In this document: positions 1 to 9,561 of the stretch, piece after piece
How the letters are laid out: every line of letters begins with the position of its first letter
How positions within the stretch are numbered: the first letter of the stretch is position 1
The notes under the pieces: generated by a model
The model's input: the letters and a program-made list of their open reading frames with translations, nothing else
The model's database searches: none
What the model was told of the DNA's origin: nothing
Assembly (NCBI RefSeq): GCF_000281045.1
Contig: NW_008246076.1
Span: 257,207-286,221 of the forward strand
DNA from: Saprolegnia diclina VS20
Lineage: Eukaryota > Oomycota > Saprolegniomycetes > Saprolegniales > Saprolegniaceae
Length of the DNA stretch: 29,015 bases
Reading direction: 5' to 3'
Program-made: the position numbers and the translations under genes

Positions 1-108
1 CTGCAGACAGAGGTGGCGGCGCTGCGAGCGCGTAGCGTAGCGCAAGAGGCCGAGCTGCGCGTGCTGCGGCATCTCGTACGACGCAAGCCAACGCATGGTA
101 GCCTGTAG
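1..108 (+). CDS. 3' end of a coiled-coil protein gene (partial)
   Basis: Frame 1 is open from the first base and stops with TAG at 106-108, giving the last 35 residues of a protein. The segment (LQTEVAALRARSV, then AQEAELRVLRHLVRRK) is rich in Leu, Ala, Glu and Arg with leucines at heptad-like spacing, as in the end of a parallel coiled coil. It ends in a short basic tail. The N-terminal part lies outside the window, so family and function cannot be read. It is tail to tail with the next gene, whose stop codon is at 402, leaving a 293-bp spacer in which I see nothing clear. Confidence 0.55.
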   Translation: MQTEVAALRARSVAQEAELRVLRHLVRRKPTHGSL

Positions 109-401
109 TCAAATTCGGGATGCGAGTCCAATGGGTCGTACATAATGAAACTTCGAAACTCAAAAAGTAGGAAATTCCCGTTTTGTCCAAACGCCCACTG
201 GAGAATTCATTCAGGCAGGATCAAGACTCTGTTTTATTTCCACTTTGTCAAGAGTGTGACAGGGTCCGGGTGCGCAATCGGCGCGGGCTTGGTTTGCCGA
301 CTGCTAAACCGGGATCGGTACGATGGTGTCGACTTGGGCCGGTACGGGTTCGGATGACGTGGCGTCTCGAGACTGATCGGACTGCGCACCTACGGGGCCA
401 A

Positions 402-3400
402 TCAAAAGTCATTCACGACACATTGGCAAACAATGTCCTGTAACGCGGCATCGGACGCGACAATTGTGGTCGTTGCTTCTGTACAAAATGCCTCAAACGA
501 CTTGATGACACGCGCAAACGCACCCGAGACGCGAAACGCGCTCACGCGGACTGCGCTCTTGGTGTCGAGCACGGCCTTGCCGGGCGGCCCAGCGCTGCGC
601 GGGTGGCGCGCTTTGACCACATGCAGAAGCGAGAAATCACCCGCGGTGGGGTCGCTGCGAAACTTGAGCGTTCGGCTCTAAGCAAATGCGTCAACTCTTA
701 GTCGCCCAGTCGTTCGTACGGGAAAGCGCTGGGTGGGCTCTCCCGGTGCCACGCGCTCGACCGACATGAGCCCCGTGTCTACATGCAAGCAACGTTGAGC
801 GCCATACGACGAGGTGCATAGGATGTACAGGGGTCGGTGGGGTAGTGGGGGTGGAGAGGGTAGTGCGGCGTTGGGATTTGTTGGCTGGGTGGAATCACCC
901 CCAAGTCGACGAGGTTCAGGTCGAGTCTACAGGATGCATGACAACCTGTCCATTGTTGTGGCCGCGACACGTACGGCATCAGGCCCCTTGCGGCAGGCAA
1001 CGGGTCCGAGACGGTCTTGTCGTCCTGAAACAAGCTCGAGAGCGCGTGCAGAATCTAAAAACACCCCACTATCAATCAAATCGCATATCTGGTCTGCTAC
1101 GGCTGCGTTGGTCTGGTCCAAGTGACTCCGCATCTGACCGCGCCGTTCCAGCACCTGTGTTCGAAGGCGCTCCTTGGTGCGCAGAGCCTTTTGCATCACT
1201 TGAAGAAGGCTTGACCAGTGCGAATCCCGCTGGTTGTGGTGGTACGTATGATGCGCCTTCGCCTGCACCAATCGATTGAGTCTTTGACCAGAATAAGCAG
1301 GCGTTGCACCTCTAGCACACGCGCCTGAAGCCGGCGTACGGCTGCGTGGGCGGCCAGCGTGCTCCAGTTCAAGACACTCAGCGAGCTCATAACGTCTCGC
1401 CGCGCGCGAACGAGCGTTCGCAAGTAGTTGAGCCCTTTGGCGTGGTGGTGGGGGTCGGCCATGGGTGGCAGCGCTACCAAGCGCGGCTCGGTCTCGGGCA
1501 GCGCTTCTTGCTCTTCCAATTCGGTGGTGACGGGCGACGGGAGCGCGCTGGCGGCAAGTCCTTTGCTGGCAGCCACGGGCTGAAGCGAGCGAATCTCGAG
1601 CATTGTATGCAGCTCTGCCACGGACTCGTGCTCCAACTGGTTGCTATCGCGCAGACGATGGGCATGTTCGCTGTCGACGGGCAGCATCCGCGGAGTCTCG
1701 TGCGCTGTTTTGTCGCGAGGCGGGCTCGTACTGACAACCAACGGCGTGAGCATTGGGAGGGCCACCACAAGGGACGTGGGGAGCTTGACCTCTGCCGGGA
1801 GACGACTCGAACGGCGCTTGGGGGGCGAAGTCGGAGGTACCGTAGGAGGCCCATCTGCAAACGGGGCTAGCGTCGGATGTGGAAGGGTGTGGTCCTGCGC
1901 TTGTATTTTGGACGAGGGACTTGCATTCGCCTTGGACGTCACCACGGTCTCTGGCAGCCAGGGGGAAGGTACGTATATGCTTGCACTGGGCAAGACACAC
2001 AGAGGCGCTGCGAGCAAAGTGGCCGATGACCCTGGCGAGGTTAGGGGTGCTGTCGAGGTTAGGGGCGCTGGAGACGTCGGTGGGGCTGGAGCTTTAGAGC
2101 GCAGTGGTGCTGTGACGTCTGGTGTCTCGTTGTCGGCCGCCATGATGAACGTCGTCTCGAAGTGACTTGCCTTCTTCGTTGGGTCGTCATATTCCTGTTG
2201 TGAGGGGGTTGCTCTCGCCATTTGCTCTGTCGATAGCTCTTCAGGAGCCTCCTCCTCTGCTTGATCGTCGGTGATACCCGCTGCTTCTGGATGCACCTCG
2301 TTACTGGCAGCATCTGGAACCTGCTGTATGGAGAAGACATCGTCGACGATTTGGCTTTCGGCAATGTCATTCATTGGAAGCGGCGATGACGGAGGATCGT
2401 CGTCCATGACCTCGGACGCCGTCGACGACTCGAGCACGCACTCGAGCAAAAGAGGGTCGTTGCGTGATGGTACGATCGCCACTGGCGGTGTATCAACCAA
2501 CGAGGCGGAGCTGGACTCGGTTTTGGCGCGGGCCACCGGCGCGACCCGCTGGTGCCCGAGCTTGGCTTCTGTGTGCCCAAGCCGTGCGAGGTGTGTTTTC
2601 TTCTCGTCAGGATAAAGCATTTGCTTGGGCGGCCGTGGGCTTTTGTTTTGCGAAGTGCTCTGGGACCGCGACTGACGCGGTTCAGGCTTGCGCTGGCTTG
2701 GCTTTCGCTGCTGCTTGTTCGTGGCTTGCACGGGCGGTTCAACCTCATTGCGCTTGGCTGTCCACGCATGATAGAGCGACACAAGTGCCTCAAAGCTGCG
2801 CTGCTTGGTGTCTACATACGCGTGTTCAATTTTAGTTAGAGAAAATACTAAAATATCAAGCTATCAAAATAGCAGCTTGATACAAAACAAGTACCGTCGC
2901 TCGCCGCCGCGATCGTGTTGCTTAGCGTCGTAAACCACGTCCACGCGTCGTGCGGCGTCGCGGCCGCATGACTGGACAGCGTGCGAAGAAACTCTAACAA
3001 TGGAGGTGTAGACACCAATTCGATGGTGACGGCGACCTTGGATGTCGTCGTTGATGGTACTCCACTGCGTCTCTTGGCTTTCACTGGCGGCCGCGCGCAT
3101 TTTGAGCACCTCGCTGGAGCCATTATGAGGAGCGTGCAACTAGACACAGAGCACGGCGTACGCTTGGACGAGGTAGTTGGTCTTGTAGCAGTTGAATTCG
3201 GTCAGAAGGCAGATTTGGCCACGCTCCAGTTTCTCGCATTCAGTCTTCCAAAACGCAACTTGCGCGAGCAATCTAATACCTCGCTTTGTGTACATGTTGT
3301 CTGTGATTCGCGTACCGTTTTCGCATCGTGAGCATTTCACCGGCGAGACGCGCGAGGTGCGACGACAGCGTGACAATGCGCTGCATCTGAACGCACGCAA

Positions 3401-6005
3401 CTTTTTGTGTCGACTCTTTCTGCAGCTAGCGCACGCATGAGATGACCTTACATAGCGTAGAGTGTACCTCGAGCTCGGCTTGCAGCGTCAGGATCGACTC
3501 GACAGGGTTGGCGCGCGCAGCATCCAGTGGCATCGCGGGCAGCGGGCTCGCGGCAAAAGCGCGCTGGAGGTCGGTCCACTCGACCTCGGTTTGCTGCGCT
3601 GCGGCTTCGGTGACGCGTGCCAGTGTCTCGGCCTGCGTGTCGTCGTCGCTCCACGGGATCAAGGACGCAATATCGATCTCGGCGGCATTCTCAAGCGGCG
3701 TTGACGGTAGCATCGCACGGGTGGAGAGCTGGGCGAGGTACGATGTTAGCGCTGCCTGCTTATCCCGCATCGCCACCGTCGAATCTTCGCGCAGGGCACT
3801 CAGCGTATCGCTGAGAACCTAGTACGAACAACTATGTCAATAAATGCAGAAACGGTGAGTCCTTTGGTACTGTGATTTCGTCTCGTAGCAGCTGTTGAGC
3901 TACTTCCGAGGCGTGGCGAACCTTGAGCAAACTGGCCTCGGCCGCCGATACATTCTCTTGCAGTGTCCGGAGCACATCGTCTTTGGTGTAGATCTCGCCT
4001 TGGAGGTCGCTGACCAAGACGGCCTGGTCGCGGAGTAGTGCTTCGAGAGCCTCGGTGCGGGCCCCGTCAACGACGACTGGGGTCGGCGTCGGCTCGATGT
4101 GCTTGAGCGCCTCGGCCACGACGGTATCGGTCTGCACCGAGACTGAGTGGTGCGCACGTGAAGCGTCGGTTGCTGTGGTCGCTTCGGCTTTGCTGCTACT
4201 ACCTAAATCCCGTGATGAGACTCGAACGATGCTGGGATGCTATCGTTAGCACGCGTAGGTTTTGGTATCGCTGCCAACTGCGCACGCAGCTCGGTCACTA
4301 CCGCCGTCGATTGGCAAATGTTGTGACAACAGTAGCTACCTGTTGCCGTCAACGTCGTTTGCTGCGTCGTTAACGTCGTGTTGGCAGCTTGTAGTTGAGT
4401 GACTTCGTCTTGGCGCTGCTCGACCTCGCGTTTGAGCTACAGGTAGCGTCACGTCAGCAGAAGCCGAGAACGACGCATAGCGACCTCTTGGAGCCGCTGC
4501 AACGAGCGCTGGAGCTGCGCATCCGCGTGCACGTCCACGGTCGTCGACACGGTCGCAGGGTCAATGATGCCGAGGCCGTTGCACTGCAAACAAGGCACGC
4601 GACTTGCGGACCGCGTTGGCGGCGACGGTGCGCTCTTTGGTGGCGGCAAGTGGACCTCGAGTATGGTGTCGGGCGCCGGCTCGGGTGTAAGCGCTTGCAC
4701 GAGCGACGAGAGATGCGCGGCTGCCTTGGACGTCTCCATCGGGTCGGTGAGGATCGTGGTGACCTCGCTCCACACCTCGGGCAGCGCCATGACTTCGATC
4801 ATCGCCGCTACCGCATTTCTTCGAATCCGTCATTCCACATCTCAAAGCACCTGCAACGTCGCGCAGGGCGACAGTATGTGCGCTGACCGCGCTATCGATC
4901 GCAAGGCGCTCCCGGCGTCCACCAGAGGCGCCGTCGGTCCACCATGGCGCCACCGGCATCGAGGTGGTCGTTGTTGTTGGGAGTGGCGCAGTCGTCGCGG
5001 GAAGGTCGGGCTTTGTTTCGAGTGATTTTCGCAGCGCATCGAGCTCCGCTCTAGTATATCCAATCGTGTTTAGTAGGTGGTCAACCGACACGTGAAGGCC
5101 GCACCGGGCTTCGCGCGTTCGCTCCTCCCACTTGTCGCGGTCTTGCCGCAATACAAAGTTGAACTGCTTGCGTTTCTCCAAATCTTTTTTCAGCAGCTCG
5201 ATCCGGTCGTCCATCGACGGCTCCTATATCGACATGAGGCATCAACGTACGAACAAGGAACGTCGTACATCGGCCGCCACTGAAGCCTTGCGCGGCGACG
5301 TCTCCTCGGATTTGGCCGCGTCCATGCGTCGCCGCTGCAGGTGGAGCCCCGCAATGGCCTCTGCCATCGCCCTCGCTTTGCATCAACCATTGAAAATGAT
5401 CTGGATGTACCGTCGAGGGCGCGGAGTGTCGCGGGGTCGGTCTTTTGCCGCGTCACGAGCTCTCGGAGCATGAGAATCTCCTTGTAGTGGGCTTTTCGCA
5501 GCGCATCCATCTCGTAGCTGCGTCGATCCAAGCTGGACCGAAGGCCGTCGGTGACGACGTCGCACTCGGCGACGCGGGCTTCGAGGAGCGCGCATTTCTC
5601 CGTCACGCGCGCAATGGTGTGCGTTCGCTCCTTGAGCTCGTCGCGGAAGACCTCGGTCATCGTGTTGAGGTACCTACAGCGCGCGTCATGACGAGAACGT
5701 AAACAGTGGAGTGATGGACTTTGTTTCCCGGTCCTGGACGGCCAACGACAGCGGTCCTTCGAAGAAGCCATCGAGCAATTGCACAAGGTCCTGTATGTGG
5801 TATTACGCCAGCCGAAAGAGACAGGCATTCGTACGTCTTCCATGTGGGCGGCGTCGTGCCGCATGCAGTGGTCGCGCAGCGTGGCCAAGAGGTTCATGCG
5901 AGCACGGCCCACGACCGACGTTGTCTCGTGCTTGAGCCGCGGTGCGGTCGTCACAAACCGCGGCGACGGCGCACTGTCATCGTCCGTCTCTGGGATCGCG
6001 TCCAT
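402..6005 (-). CDS. Long coiled-coil protein of unknown function, 18 exons
   Basis: My model starts at ATG 6005 and joins 18 exons in one frame to TGA at 402, giving about 1,591 residues. Exons (minus strand): 6005-5835, 5790-5720, 5673-5411, 5360-5269, 5223-4851, 4807-4485, 4436-4340, 4297-4253, 4202-3871, 3818-3468, 3425-3316, 3272-3162, 3113-3037, 2993-2895, 2811-1289, 1229-975, 926-720, 677-402. The first two thirds are heptad-rich helices such as MDDRIELLKKDLEKRKQFN and LKREVEQRQDEVTQLQAANT. The large exon 15 is low-complexity, rich in Pro, Ser, Thr and Ala with acidic patches. A CLQC motif lies in exon 6. The last 90 residues look globular (SVRVSAFRVSGA-like beta and helix pattern). I do not recognise the family. 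A structural protein of centrosome, basal body or cytoskeleton is a guess from the coiled coils and the E2F-like promoter site. The 83-nt intron 14 and the intron at 1230-1288 are the least certain. An in-frame ATG at 6059 would add 18 residues. Confidence 0.75.
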
Positions 6006-6027
6006 GCTGAGTGGAAAGGCGAAGCGG

Positions 6028-6131
6028 TTTCGGCGCCAAATTATAGCTCCTGCTCGCAAACTGAGCGGAGGAGTTTAAACATGCTGATCGAATTGACGTC
6101 ATATCTAGGTATCGCAAACTGAGAGGAGGAG
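6028..6131. promoter_or_regulatory. Compact promoter of the coiled-coil gene: E2F-like, GTTTAAAC, CRE-like and a repeated box
   Basis: Upstream of ATG 6005 (minus strand), four sites sit within about 100 bp. TTTCGGCGCCAAA at 6028-6040 contains the E2F/DP core TTTGGCGC on the minus strand. GTTTAAAC lies at 6073-6080. TGACGTCA, a perfect CRE/bZIP palindrome, lies at 6094-6101. CGCAAACTGAG[C/A]GGAGGAG occurs twice, at 6054-6071 and 6113-6131. Sites are read directly; binding is inferred from consensus only. Confidence 0.45.
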
Positions 6132-6867
6132 CCTACGACGTGAGGCTGGCTACACTGACCATTGCAACGACGCTTTCTCCTAGAAGCCTGAACCGCTACT
6201 CGGCTACGGCTCACTGGTATACCAGGACGCGTACCGATAACCCCGCAAGAGTCGACATTTGATAGAGCCCTAAACGCCTCGTAGCTTGGTGTACCGGTGC
6301 ACGCATCAACGCGGACAATGGCTTTGCCATGGACGAGCCGCCTTGACATCAATGACGTGGCGGCGGCGGTGACGCTCATGTCGAATCTGATTGGCTATAA
6401 TTCGCCATTGTGTTGGTATGCTGGCCAATCCCTTCGACTGCGAGCATCCGGATTACGGCAATTCCTGCTATTTCATACATGGGGAACTATTAAAAATCAT
6501 ATATTTCTTTTTTGTAGCAATGCTCAGTGCTCTACATTAGTCCGATTATCCCGCAGTAAAGCGTTTACTCGTACTAATCTTTCGCCTTTTACTAAAGATT
6601 ACCGTGGACGTCTTACAAACAATGCGGCTTCACCAATTTCTGACCTCCCTCTGGGAGGACCCCTCATATCTCTGAAATTCTACCACTTTTTACACTCCCC
6701 GCTCACTTTTTACACTCACGTATCACCGGTTCTCTTTTCTCGTACACTCACTTTTCACACTCGTCCATTTGCTACACACACGATAGCGATTGCCAGCGTA
6801 AACTTACTGAGCTCCAGGTCTTTGGGAGCTACCAACTATACATTCGCTTGCACTCGATTCAAAGTGT
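6132..6867. other. Intergenic spacer with short direct repeats
   Basis: No gene is supported. One + frame stays open at 6297-6869, but its composition is T-rich and unlike neighbouring exons. Three near copies of ACTTTTTACACTC occur at about 6682, 6702 and 6746. An AT-richer block (6470-6620) stands out from the GC-rich genes. This is where the promoter of the coiled-coil gene meets the 3' flank of NUDT22. Confidence 0.5.
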
Positions 6868-6955
6868 GATTTTGGGACGAAGGAATTTCGATTCTGGGAT
6901 TTGATTTTGAAGTTTTGATTATGAAGTTTTGATTCTGGAGATTTGATTTTGGTTT
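6868..6955. repeat. Imperfect T-rich tandem repeat overlapping the NUDT22 3' end
   Basis: The unit GATTTTGAAGTTTT / GATTATGAAGTTTT / GATTCTGG recurs with small changes through this stretch. The last codons of NUDT22 (QNQNQISRIKTS, stop at 6919) lie inside it, so its C-terminal tail appears to have been drawn from repeat sequence. Confidence 0.5.
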
Positions 6956-8149
6956 TGTTGCTTCATGTAGAGCTCGGCGAGGAGTTGGAGGCAGCCGGCT
7001 GCAGACGGCGTGAGCTCCAAGGTGCTAGGCACAATATTGTCATATCATACCAACCGCAGTTTACTACGTACTTTGTGGACAGCGCTGCTACGGGCACAAA
7101 CATAAGGCGCGTGCTCTCATACTGGTCTTGCGCGTCGACGTATCGCTCTTGCACGTCGGCGACCGAGAGCGCGCACTCGATAAGGAACGCTCCAGAGACA
7201 GATTAATCACGGGAGGCGGTGCCACACCTACCGTAGCTGGGCGTCTCGGCGCTGCCTTGAAGCGTCACGCCGAGCAGCAGCGGCGGCGAGAGCGCGCTGC
7301 GTGGGACGTTGGTTTCTTCCTCGACTTCGGCCGTGATCGAGTCGAAGAGCTCGGCGACGCACCGCGCGTTGAGCTCGTCGCTAAGTTCGTAGTCGCTCTC
7401 GCAATGCAAACCTACTTTCTACAAAAAGCATGTGATGATCAATGCCAGAGGAAACGTGGCAGACCTCGGGCTCGGGATGGCCACCGGGCACGTCGGCCAT
7501 GTTCGGGTACGCGCCGACAGCATTGCTGCGCTGGAGGAAAACCACATGCTTGTCGCTTGTCACGAGCGCTAGGGTTCATAGCGATCCAGTCGGTGCACAG
7601 CATGCGTCGAATACCTGCAGCGACGCCGACCTTCATCGAGAGGTGTTGGCGCGGGTTCTCGCCGCCGTCCCGCCGCAACGTCGCGACAATCTCGGGGCGC
7701 GAGCATGTGCTAATGTACTCCTTGTAGCTCGTGAGGCCCCACGTCATTTGGAGGCCGGTCGACGTCAGTGCGGACGACGCCAAGCGGAACTTGGCGCCGT
7801 TGAAGAGGTGAGGCTGCGCCGCCAGCTTGTCGTCCCATAGCTTCTCCATGGCATCTTCAAGCTCACGAGAGGCGTGCTTGCGCCGGTTGCCTTGAGGCGA
7901 CAGCGCAATGCAGACGCGGTCCTGGCCGAGCGGTCCCCGGCCGCCCACGAGGAAGGATTCGACCGAGCTCATAAAGTGCACTCTGGCGTTCGACCTGTTT
8001 AAACGCGTTAAATGAAGGTCGTCTGGAATTACGCTGCATTGTGTGGCGTTTGGAGAGCGCAACGTCATCAAGTTTCGTTGCCAAGACAATTCAAAGGTGT
8101 CCATACAATGTTTAGCATCCAACGAGCGCTTGCTCTCTGCTTCTGCCAT
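6919..8149 (-). CDS. NUDT22: NUDT22-type UDP-sugar hydrolase (Nudix family)
   Basis: Five exons (8149-7615, 7568-7465, 7418-7232, 7189-7072, 7024-6919) join in one frame to give 349 residues; human NUDT22 is about 303. Matches to NUDT22 as I remember it: the LWDDKLAAQPHLFNGAKFRL segment followed by LTSYKEY; ADVPGGHPEPE at about 203-213; ELFDSITAEVEEETNV at 236-251, followed by LSPPLLLGV; and a final domain with ECALSVADVQERY. As in NUDT22, the Nudix box is split: the GG and the E-V-E-E-E helix are separated by a loop of roughly 25 residues instead of being contiguous. The human enzyme hydrolyses UDP-glucose and UDP-galactose to UMP and sugar 1-phosphate with Mg2+; the same reaction is inferred here. 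There is no signal peptide, so it is probably cytosolic. The first ~65 residues have no counterpart that I recognise. It is divergent from the next gene across 129 bp. Confidence 0.85.
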
Positions 8150-8278
8150 TGCGAGATTCGCTGAGACCGGATTGAACTGGATGTTTAAACCACTTTAGCG
8201 TGGACGGTAAAACAGGGAGCCGTAAAACCTGTCGCGTTGAATATCCAAAATCAAAGGTTTCCACCTGCCCGCCACAGC
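8150..8278. promoter_or_regulatory. Divergent promoter between NUDT22 and the PSMG1-like gene
   Basis: Only 129 bp separate the two start codons, so both promoters must lie here or overlap coding sequence. The palindrome GTTTAAAC is at 8183-8190, and the same 8-mer recurs at 7997-8004 within NUDT22 exon 1. GTAAAAC occurs twice, near 8208 and 8222. No TATA box or clear oomycete initiator is seen. Confidence 0.4.
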
Positions 8279-9004
8279 ATGAGCATCCCTGGCACGACCG
8301 TCGTCCTCGGCTACTGCGACTTGGCCGCGGCCGGCGCGCGCCTTCTTCATCACATCTACGTGCAAGACGCTGCGCTGCTTGAGAGCTCGCTGACCGTCTT
8401 GGGCCTCACCGTGGCCATCCGCACGTATGCCGAGACCAGCGTGAGCTTCGTCGTTGTCCGTGATCCGGTGCCCGACGCGCTCTGCACGGCCTTTGCCGCT
8501 GAGCTCACGGACCTCCTCGTCGGCAAGCGCGTCGTGCTCCTCACGGCGCCCAACGTACCGCTCTCGAGCGCGGACGAGCGTTTTGTGTTTTGGACTCAGT
8601 ACCACGCAACAGCACCGCTGAGCGGCCTCTCGTCGGCGCTTTTTCGCCCGATTCCGCTGGCCAAATGGACGCTCAAGGACGCCTTCCTCTGTGCGTGCTT
8701 GCACTTCTTCCAGGTGGAGGCGCTGCCGCTGACCGTGCTCCTCGTCCGCGGCTACAAGTACACGGGCCGCGCTACGGACGGCTCGGCCGAGGTACTACAT
8801 ATCCTGTCCATTGAGCATGCAACGATGGATGCTTATGCAACGATGCCATAGGCGATTGCCAAGCTTGGCGAAGCGCTGCCTTCTGTGCTCCAGGCGCTTG
8901 ACATGCCGACTGCATTTGAAGTCGATGTCAAGTCGGCGAGCGTCATGAAGATGCTTTCGATGCACCAAGCCGCGCGTGGCGAGTCAAGCGTCCTCTACAA
9001 CTAA
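8279..9004 (+). CDS. PSMG1-like proteasome assembly chaperone (tentative)
   Basis: ATG at 8279; exons 8279-8791 and 8852-9004 joined across a 60-nt intron (GTACTA..ATAG) give 221 residues. The order of elements resembles PAC1/PSMG1: a beta strand at the N-terminus (TTVVLGYCDLAAAGARLL), a strand-helix-strand (VSFVVVRDP, then GKRVVLLTAPNVP), a loop with PLSGLSSALFRPIP, a hydrophobic strand around LPLTVLLVRGYKY, and an end in ESSVLYN, similar to the QSNIYT end of human PSMG1. In the known system PSMG1 pairs with PSMG2 to build the alpha ring of the 20S proteasome, and its C-terminal tail docks in alpha-ring pockets. The likeness is by overall pattern only, so another small alpha/beta protein is possible. 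The second exon (AIAKLGEALPSVLQALD and onward) is helical. Confidence 0.45.
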
Positions 9005-9561
9005 TGCAACGACCCTTGCTTTGATCGCTTCCTCGCATGTATGCGTGTTGTTGCTACGTGCGACGCCGTATTGCAGCACCATGGGACAGGGACCGTGAGA
9101 CGAGGGAGAAGGCGTTGACAGGGGCGCGCAACGGCCAAACCGCCGACAGATACACCTCTCCGAGACGCTGCTACACCGTGAACGCGTCATGCCGTTGCGA
9201 CCCTAGAGCGCGTACCATGACGGCGGTGGCATCCACTTGGCGTTCTCACGCTGTCCCAGCGGCTACCAGCGCCATGCGGGAGTATACCGCAGCTTCCTTC
9301 ATTGCAGCTAGGATAGCGAGCCCTACTGAGGACTTGTACACCAGAGTAGCTGGACCGCGGATGAGGCAGCGCCGCTGATGGACGGTTGCGATCTGTGTAG
9401 AAAGTGCAGTGGATCATCCGGATACGTAACGAAAATGAGCCAATCGAGTGCGCGCGTGCCCGGTCGGCATCCGGATATCGCGAAATCCAAGCCAACGCCC
9501 GCGACGCCGGCTTCCGCCCGTTGGCCTTGACCTTCAGTCGCGACTCTTCTTCGATCGACAC
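9005..9561. other. Intergenic spacer
   Basis: No coding region supported. Short open frames exist on both strands but none has the codon pattern of the neighbouring exons. It must hold the 3' end of the PSMG1-like transcript and the HEATR6 promoter. A weak pyrimidine-rich initiator-like stretch precedes ATG 9562. Confidence 0.5.

Noticed and set aside
1346-2165. Long + strand frames opposite exon 15 of the coiled-coil gene
   Set aside because: Shadows of the minus-strand exon, which joins in phase with its neighbours and has a consistent composition.
3114-3161. An apparent in-frame stop and frameshift in the long coiled-coil gene (also at about 1230-1288 and 2994-3036)
   Set aside because: Each is explained by an intron of 43-59 nt with GT..AG ends that restores the frame, so the gene is not broken.
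6297-6869. A 190-residue + strand protein
   Set aside because: T-rich composition, simple repeats inside the frame, no codon bias like neighbouring exons, no motif.
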